Part shown: in pieces, positions 6,325-9,804 of the stretch
Position numbering within the stretch: position 1 is the stretch's first letter
How the letters are laid out: every line of letters begins with the position of its first letter
Assembly: GCA_036373975.1 (NCBI GenBank)
Contig: DASUUR010000038.1
Location: 1-9,804, forward strand
Length of the DNA stretch: 9,804 bases
Source of the DNA: DASUUR01 sp036373975
Lineage (GTDB): Bacteria > Patescibacteriota > Saccharimonadia > Saccharimonadales > Saccharimonadaceae
Direction: 5' to 3'
The notes under the pieces: model-generated
Told to the model about the DNA's origin: nothing
Database searches by the model: none
Seen by the model: only the letters and a program-made list of their open reading frames with translations
Position numbers and translations under genes: made by a program

Positions 6325-7044
6325 ATGGGAACGGTTAGGTTCCAGTGCCAGCTCAGCGACGCAAAGGGGCACTACAGCGCATTTGGTGCCATCGATGACG
6401 GGCGAGTAACGGTGAGCTTTCGTGAATTCATGCCTAGCCGAGGCCAGCGTGAAGCAGCCGATAAGCAGAGCCTCACGAGGGGCACAACCTGCGGAGGTTC
6501 AGTGGGCAAGGTGCTCTTCGAAGCTTCTTTGCGGCTTACTGGTGCCGCGAGTAGCCACGCCATTGGCGAACTGCTGCGGAAGCCGTTAGCCACCCACCTG
6601 CATTGCCCCGTCAACAAGGTGCGTGTGACTGGCGTCTCCTTCGAGCCCCGAAAGGTCTCAGAAGGTGGAGCTGGCAACCTGACGGTTTACAACTACATTT
6701 GCCATGCAAAGAGTGAAGGGTGGGAGCTGACTGCATATGGCCAGGTGACCGACGAGGTCACATTCTTGCTTTGCAAGGGCAGGCACCACCCAACAAGTGG
6801 TGGTGGGCTTATCGGTGCGGATCTACTTGTCGATACGCTTCCGCTGGCGGATTCGGTCGACAAGAGCAGCTATCGCACGCTCGAAGGGGCAGTGATGGAG
6901 TTGGTGCAAAAGCGTGTCGCTGCCTATCTTCACCGCTCACCGCAGAAGGTCACGGTGTCTGCTATGCGTATTGGCCCGGACAGGACCGAGACGGATCGGC
7001 GCTTGTCTGAGGAGAAGGAGGCCAGGCGCTCGAAGCGGCGATAG
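6325..7044 (+). CDS. Uncharacterised 239-aa protein with internal tandem duplication
   Basis: No family was recognised. The protein appears to be two copies of a domain of about 100 residues (about 5-108 and 122-218). Copy 1 has S18-AFGAIDDGRVTV and copy 2 has T136-AYGQVTDEVTF. Further on, residues 89-108 (ATHLHCPVNKVRVTGVSFEP) align without gaps to 199-218 (AAYLHRSPQKVTVSAMRIGP), with 7 identities in 20 and several conservative changes. Each copy looks beta-strand-rich first, then a helix, then a strand. The tail (219-239) is highly charged and ends in RRSKRR, which could contact nucleic acid, but that is a guess. There is no signal peptide or TM segment. GC is high (40 of 60 at 6541-6600). 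The gene has its own promoter and a good ribosome binding site. Confidence 0.78.
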   Translation: MGTVRFQCQLSDAKGHYSAFGAIDDGRVTVSFREFMPSRGQREAADKQSLTRGTTCGGSVGKVLFEASLRLTGAASSHAIGELLRKPLATHLHCPVNKVRVTGVSFEPRKVSEGGAGNLTVYNYICHAKSEGWELTAYGQVTDEVTFLLCKGRHHPTSGGGLIGADLLVDTLPLADSVDKSSYRTLEGAVMELVQKRVAAYLHRSPQKVTVSAMRIGPDRTETDRRLSEEKEARRSKRR

Positions 7045-7053
7045 CCTAGAGCT

Positions 7054-7062
7054 TGCTAATAT
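7054..7062 (+). promoter_or_regulatory. Possible extended -10 for the 77-aa gene
   Basis: TGC plus TAATAT (7057-7062) resembles an extended -10 element just after the preceding stop. Initiation near 7069 would fall inside the hairpin at 7064-7087. No -35 is visible, and read-through from the upstream gene is an alternative. Confidence 0.3.
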
Positions 7063-7063
7063 G

Positions 7064-7087
7064 AGCAATACGTGTTACGGTATTGCT
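7064..7087 (+). repeat. Long hairpin in the leader of the 77-aa gene
   Basis: AGCAATACGT (7064-7073) pairs with ACG (7077-7079) and TATTGCT (7081-7087) around a GTT loop, leaving one bulged G at 7080. That makes ten base pairs in 24 bases. No T-tract follows, so it is not an ordinary terminator. It may be a leader RNA element or a protein-binding palindrome. Confidence 0.5.
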
Positions 7088-7107
7088 TGTCAAAGCGGCA
7101 ACAATCC

Positions 7108-7113
7108 GGAGGT
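7108..7113 (+). promoter_or_regulatory. Ribosome binding site selecting a GTG start
   Basis: GGAGGT lies five bases before the GTG at 7119. An ATG at 7114 is out of frame and meets a stop after seven codons, and a TTG at 7083 lies inside the hairpin. GTG 7119 is therefore the start. Confidence 0.75.
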
Positions 7114-7118
7114 ATGTC

Positions 7119-7352
7119 GTGTTTTACGAACACCTGAACGAGCGCGAGGACGGCGACTTTGAGGGGGTGTATGGCTCCGAACATGAGCCCACCGTCCGTC
7201 AAGCGGCCCAACTCGCTGCGAACGAGAACAGGACCTTCAAGCTCTACGTGGGAGTCGCGCATGGCCAGGTAGTTTTGCAGGTGTCGCCTGAGGTGCCGGT
7301 GGGACAACTCTTGGAGCAGTTCCACAAGATGCGACTGGATCTCGGGCGCTGA
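7119..7352 (+). CDS. Uncharacterised 77-aa protein, GTG start
   Basis: The family is not recognised. The 77-aa product begins MFYEHLNEREDGDFEGVYG, has a helical middle (EPTVRQAAQLAANENR, about 23-38), two apparent strands (FKLYVGVAHGQVVLQVS, 40-56) and a C-terminal helix (PVGQLLEQFHKMRLDL). The strand pair and helices suggest a small alpha/beta fold. There are no cysteines and no signal or TM segment. It is the last gene of the GC-rich block and is followed five bases later by a strong terminator. The start rests on the GGAGGT site. Short length leaves some doubt, but site, frame and terminator agree. Confidence 0.72.
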   Translation: MFYEHLNEREDGDFEGVYGSEHEPTVRQAAQLAANENRTFKLYVGVAHGQVVLQVSPEVPVGQLLEQFHKMRLDLGR

Positions 7353-7356
7353 CATA

Positions 7357-7399
7357 TGCCGAGCGGATGGCTACCACCATCCGCTCGGCACAATTTTTT
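7357..7399 (+). terminator. Strong intrinsic terminator closing the GC-rich block
   Basis: TGCCGAGCGGATGG (7357-7370) and CCATCCGCTCGGCA (7377-7390) form a perfect 14-bp stem with a CTACCA loop, followed by CAA and six T's. On the minus strand no T-tract follows the stem, so it works for + strand transcripts only. The convergent minus-strand operon ends 22 bases away. Confidence 0.95.
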
Positions 7400-7411
7400 A
7401 CATTTTTATTT

Positions 7412-8509
7412 TTAGAGATTAACTACCGTTCCGGCATCGGCGTTAACTGTAACGACCTCGCCATTTTTAAGCAGAGATGTTGCGTTGCCGGTGCCTACAA
7501 TACACGGAGTACCGAGTTCCCGGGCGACGATTGCTGCATGCGAGAGTATGCCGCCTTGATCGGTAACGATTGCGCTGGCTTTTTGCATGAGGGGTACGTA
7601 ATTAGGGGTGGTAACGGCGCACACTAGTATGCCGTTTTCGGGGAAATCTGCATTGAGCATATCTGGATCAACAATGCGTACTGTTCCTGTAGCTTGGCCT
7701 GGGCTGCCTGTTTGCCCGGTGACGAGCTCGGCATTGTTTGGCTGGTCTATCTTCAAAACGATATCTTTGTACATATTCCCGAGTGATTGGTTGTAATCAA
7801 TGAACCATGTGCCCATCGAGGAATCTGTTGTTTCAAAATAGCCGGCCAAGTAATCATTGACGAAGGTTGCATTGAGCTGGTTTTTTAGTTGTTTCTGCAC
7901 GGTTTGATTAGGCACGTGTATATACTGCGCAAGCTCTTTGAGGTGCTCAAGCGCAGCGTCGTTTTGGGGCGCAATCGACCAGGTCTTGAAGTCGTACCGG
8001 AATATGCTTGGTGCCGCAGTTTCGTGGAATCCTTGTGTGAGCTGGTGGTGTCCTCCGTAGATAATCTCACCCTGAATGCCGTGCTCATTAACAATAAATA
8101 TTGTTGCCCACGAAGCGTCGAGAACATGGGGAACGAAATCTGCACGGTAGTCGGCTGGATTGATCACTTGTTCTTTGAACCAGGCATAGGCATCGGTGAT
8201 TGTTTTGCCGCGCATGCGAAGCTTGGGGAGCCCTTCTTTTTTGGGGATGAGCCGCAGGGCACAGAGCTCTTGGCCACGCTGTTCAAGAAACTGGGTAAAT
8301 TGTGGGTTTGTATCGCTTAGTTCGAGTGCTTCAAACTGAGTTGGCTGGTCAAACGGCAAGTCGATAACCTCATGCAGTACCCGTAGGCGCTCACGCTTTT
8401 CGTTATCCTCTTTACGCAGGAGCGCTGCGTTGGTATGTTTAATATCTTCAAACCACTCGGTGAGTGACTTTTGTGTTTTGAACAGATCAGCTAATTTGTT
8501 GTCGGCCAT
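7412..8509 (-). CDS. PEP-utilising enzyme, swivelling phosphohistidine-domain subunit
   Basis: The 365-aa protein carries at its C-terminus (about 275-365) the mobile phosphohistidine domain of PEP synthase, PPDK and rifampin phosphotransferase. The signature is TDQGGILSHAAIVARELGTP, with H324 as the phosphate carrier. Residues 1-270 are not the PEP/pyruvate-binding barrel, which normally follows this domain and is absent here. They include PKLRMRGKTITDAYAWF (about 95-111) and GEIIYGGHHQLTQGF (147-161), whose role I cannot assign; this part probably holds the acceptor site. The gene follows the ATP-binding subunit by 11 bases and has its own AGGGGG ribosome binding site. Together the two would move phosphate from ATP to an unknown acceptor through His324. 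True PEP synthase is unlikely without the barrel. Confidence 0.85.
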   Translation of the reverse strand: MADNKLADLFKTQKSLTEWFEDIKHTNAALLRKEDNEKRERLRVLHEVIDLPFDQPTQFEALELSDTNPQFTQFLEQRGQELCALRLIPKKEGLPKLRMRGKTITDAYAWFKEQVINPADYRADFVPHVLDASWATIFIVNEHGIQGEIIYGGHHQLTQGFHETAAPSIFRYDFKTWSIAPQNDAALEHLKELAQYIHVPNQTVQKQLKNQLNATFVNDYLAGYFETTDSSMGTWFIDYNQSLGNMYKDIVLKIDQPNNAELVTGQTGSPGQATGTVRIVDPDMLNADFPENGILVCAVTTPNYVPLMQKASAIVTDQGGILSHAAIVARELGTPCIVGTGNATSLLKNGEVVTVNADAGTVVNL

Positions 8510-8520
8510 GTGCCCCCTGG

Positions 8521-9330
8521 TTAATTATGCGCAGTCGTTATTGGACGGCATTGCAAAACATATACGGTACCATCTTTGATTGCCCATTCCATGTCAATGG
8601 GGTACTTAAAGAATAGCGCAAGCTCCTGAGTTAGGCTACTGATTTCTGTGATGTGCTCTGGGGCTAGCTTTTGTTTGGCGCCTTCGGGACCGGTGTGCTG
8701 CCATATGTTTTGCCCATTGGTATTACGCTGTAGCTTTTTGTCTTGTGTAGAGACGTGTTTCTCTAAAAGCCGAGCATCTGCCTTGTTAACGACATAAGTA
8801 TCTGGGGTAATGAGCCCCGAAACGACAGCTTCACCTAGGCCAAGCCCGGCTTCTATGACAACTTGTTCCTGGCTGCCCGTGATAGGGTGGAGCGAAAATG
8901 CCACTCCACTAACATCACTATCGATCATTTCTTGCACAATGACCGCCACGTGGGTGGTTGCAATGCCTTTTTGCTTTGCGTAGGATTGGGCACGAGCTGT
9001 AGCGGAGGATTGTCTACATGCCTGTATTTTTTGCATGAGCTCGCTGCGTGAGCAGTTCAAAAAAGTGTCCAGTTGCCCAGCCCAGGCAGCCTCGAGGCCG
9101 TCCTCGTTGATTGCGCTGGAGCGTACGGCAACAAAGTGTCCACCGATGTCGTCGTAGGCCCGGAGTATCGCGTGTTCTAGATCAGGGCTTATTATGCGGG
9201 AGGCATTTGCTGGTAAAACGAATCCATTCGGGACTCGAAATCCAGCACGTAACAGCGCAGCAAGGGCGCTGGCCTTTCCGCCCACAATGGTTACGTCGAT
9301 TGCGTCTTTGAGTGGCAGCAGCTTGTCCAT
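8521..9330 (-). CDS. PEP synthase/PPDK-type ATP-binding subunit
   Basis: The 269-aa protein is a stand-alone PPDK_N (ATP-grasp-like) domain, the part that binds ATP and phosphorylates the swivelling histidine. Its motifs run in order: VGGKAS (16-21), VPNGFVL (33-39), VRSSA (69-73), VIVQEMI (130-136), SGVAFSLHPITG (141-152), EAGLGLGEAVVSG (160-172), TPDTYVV (175-181), DMEWA (246-250) and LQCRPI (259-264). In PEP synthase these belong to the first third of a protein of about 800 aa, so here the polypeptide is split. The stop is 11 bases before the ATG of the phosphohistidine subunit, and the two reading frames differ. The start (ATG at 9330) lies nine bases after the preceding stop with no strong ribosome binding site, so coupled translation is likely. 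Confidence 0.88.
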   Translation of the reverse strand: MDKLLPLKDAIDVTIVGGKASALAALLRAGFRVPNGFVLPANASRIISPDLEHAILRAYDDIGGHFVAVRSSAINEDGLEAAWAGQLDTFLNCSRSELMQKIQACRQSSATARAQSYAKQKGIATTHVAVIVQEMIDSDVSGVAFSLHPITGSQEQVVIEAGLGLGEAVVSGLITPDTYVVNKADARLLEKHVSTQDKKLQRNTNGQNIWQHTGPEGAKQKLAPEHITEISSLTQELALFFKYPIDMEWAIKDGTVYVLQCRPITTAHN

Positions 9331-9339
9331 ATACGGTAG

Positions 9340-9687
9340 CTAGCTGTTTTGAGTTACTGTTGACGCTTGTCGCTCGTATGCCTCAAGGCGGGCGCGTAGG
9401 CCGCGGCTTGCTTTATTGCGCAGCTCCTCTTTATTAAAGGTGCGAATAGGGTCGGCAGTCATTAAATAATGTTCAATCTGTAAGTACACATCCAGCAAGG
9501 TTAGCTCATCTTTTGGGCTTAATAGTGCGACAGAGGAAGACTGGTTGGAGATTCGCTCTATCTCGTATAACGAAGAGGCAATATCGCCCTGGTTAGAGGC
9601 GTATCCTGCTGCTGTTTTTGCAAGATCTAACGCAGTTGTCATGATCTCCGACTGTTGCTGAGTGCTGAAATTTCTAAAAACGACCAT
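9340..9687 (-). CDS. Uncharacterised 115-aa helical protein of the phosphotransferase operon
   Basis: No named family was recognised. The 115-aa protein is predicted helical throughout, hydrophilic and without signal or TM segments. Residues 72-89 read E-H-Y-L-M-T-A-D-P-I-R-T-F-N-K-E-E-L. This matches the N-terminal domain of the 8-TM protein at 4515-5579 at 9 of 18 positions, and both proteins have helical segments upstream of it. I chose the ATG at 9687 because AAGGAG (9695-9700, minus strand) lies seven bases before it; an upstream in-frame TTG at 9711 precedes that site. The gene starts one base after the stop of a membrane protein gene and ends nine bases before the ATP-binding subunit. 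It is therefore probably an accessory factor for the membrane protein or the phosphotransferase. Confidence 0.75.
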   Translation of the reverse strand: MVVFRNFSTQQQSEIMTTALDLAKTAAGYASNQGDIASSLYEIERISNQSSSVALLSPKDELTLLDVYLQIEHYLMTADPIRTFNKEELRNKASRGLRARLEAYERQASTVTQNS

Positions 9688-9688
9688 G

Positions 9689-9804
9689 TTAAAGCTCCTT
9701 TGTATTTGCAAAGCTGTAGCCTGCTTTTAGGTACAGAAGTCCGCCAATAATAACTATTAGATCGAGCCAATAGCCAGCTGGTGTTCTCCCCAGGGCAAAC
9801 GCGC
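9689..9804 (-). CDS. C-terminal end of a membrane protein (partial)
   Basis: On the minus strand a frame is open from the window edge to a TAA at 9689-9691. It encodes a tail of the form AFALGRTPAGYWLDL, then a hydrophobic run IVIIGGLLYLKAGYSF and the end ANTKEL. The hydrophobic run looks like a membrane helix with a short polar tail. The stop is one base before the ATG at 9687, and the ribosome binding site for that gene lies inside this coding region, so the four genes form one operon whose promoter is beyond the window. The tail loosely resembles the end of the 8-TM protein (GFFIVAALAFQYAAAYKSK), but too little is visible to claim homology. Confidence 0.6.
   Translation of the reverse strand, partial: AFALGRTPAGYWLDLIVIIGGLLYLKAGYSFANTKEL

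Noticed and set aside
7889..8320. 143-codon + strand frame opposite the phosphohistidine subunit
   Set aside because: It is antisense to a clearly real gene and has no ribosome binding site or domain pattern.
7412..9330. Calling the split pair PEP synthase (ppsA) or rifampin phosphotransferase
   Set aside because: The barrel domain needed for PEP synthase is absent, and the acceptor region does not show a recognisable rifamycin-binding domain. Only the ATP-binding and phosphohistidine parts are certain.
1..9804. CRISPR array, tRNA/rRNA, insertion sequence or prophage
   Set aside because: No regularly spaced repeats, no cloverleaf-like sequence, no transposase or integrase motifs and no terminal inverted repeats were seen. 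The GC-rich block has no recognisable mobility gene or flanking repeats.

Overview
The window looks like chromosome from a Gram-positive-type, probably candidate-phyla (Patescibacteria, most likely Saccharibacteria/TM7) bacterium. This is an inference from three things: gene types (a secreted PD40/choice-of-anchor protein with its own sortase, and split PEP-utilising enzymes), very short or absent 5' leaders, and moderate GC. UGA is used as an ordinary stop in several genes, so the standard bacterial code applies. No rRNA, tRNA, CRISPR array, insertion sequence or phage gene was seen.

Left part (1-5580, + strand). A small XRE regulator, probably the second gene of an operon cut by the window edge, is followed by an overlapping pair. 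The first of the pair is a secreted six-bladed TolB-like propeller with a choice-of-anchor-type C-terminus ending in APQTG plus six residues. The second is a class E/F-like sortase whose ATG overlaps the stop (TAATG). Next come an AraC-family regulator that appears to be transcribed without a leader, an epoxide hydrolase-like alpha/beta hydrolase that the regulator probably controls, and an 8-TM membrane protein with a soluble helical N-terminal domain.

Middle part (5640-7400, + strand). This is a distinctly GC-rich block of three genes with no recognisable family (169, 239 and 77 aa). It opens with a near-consensus sigma70 promoter carrying a perfect palindrome in its spacer. Strong intrinsic terminators follow the first and third genes. 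The 239-aa protein is an internal tandem duplication. This block is the best candidate for something undescribed.

Right part (7412-9804, - strand). A tightly packed operon reads leftward: the end of a membrane protein, a 115-aa helical protein, an ATP-binding PEP-synthase-type N-terminal protein (269 aa), and a separate protein (365 aa) carrying the swivelling phosphohistidine domain at its C-terminus. The PEP/pyruvate-binding barrel is missing. The pair is therefore probably a two-subunit phosphotransferase with an unknown acceptor rather than PEP synthase. The 115-aa protein shares a sequence signature with the N-terminal domain of the 8-TM protein at 4515-5579, which links the two regions.
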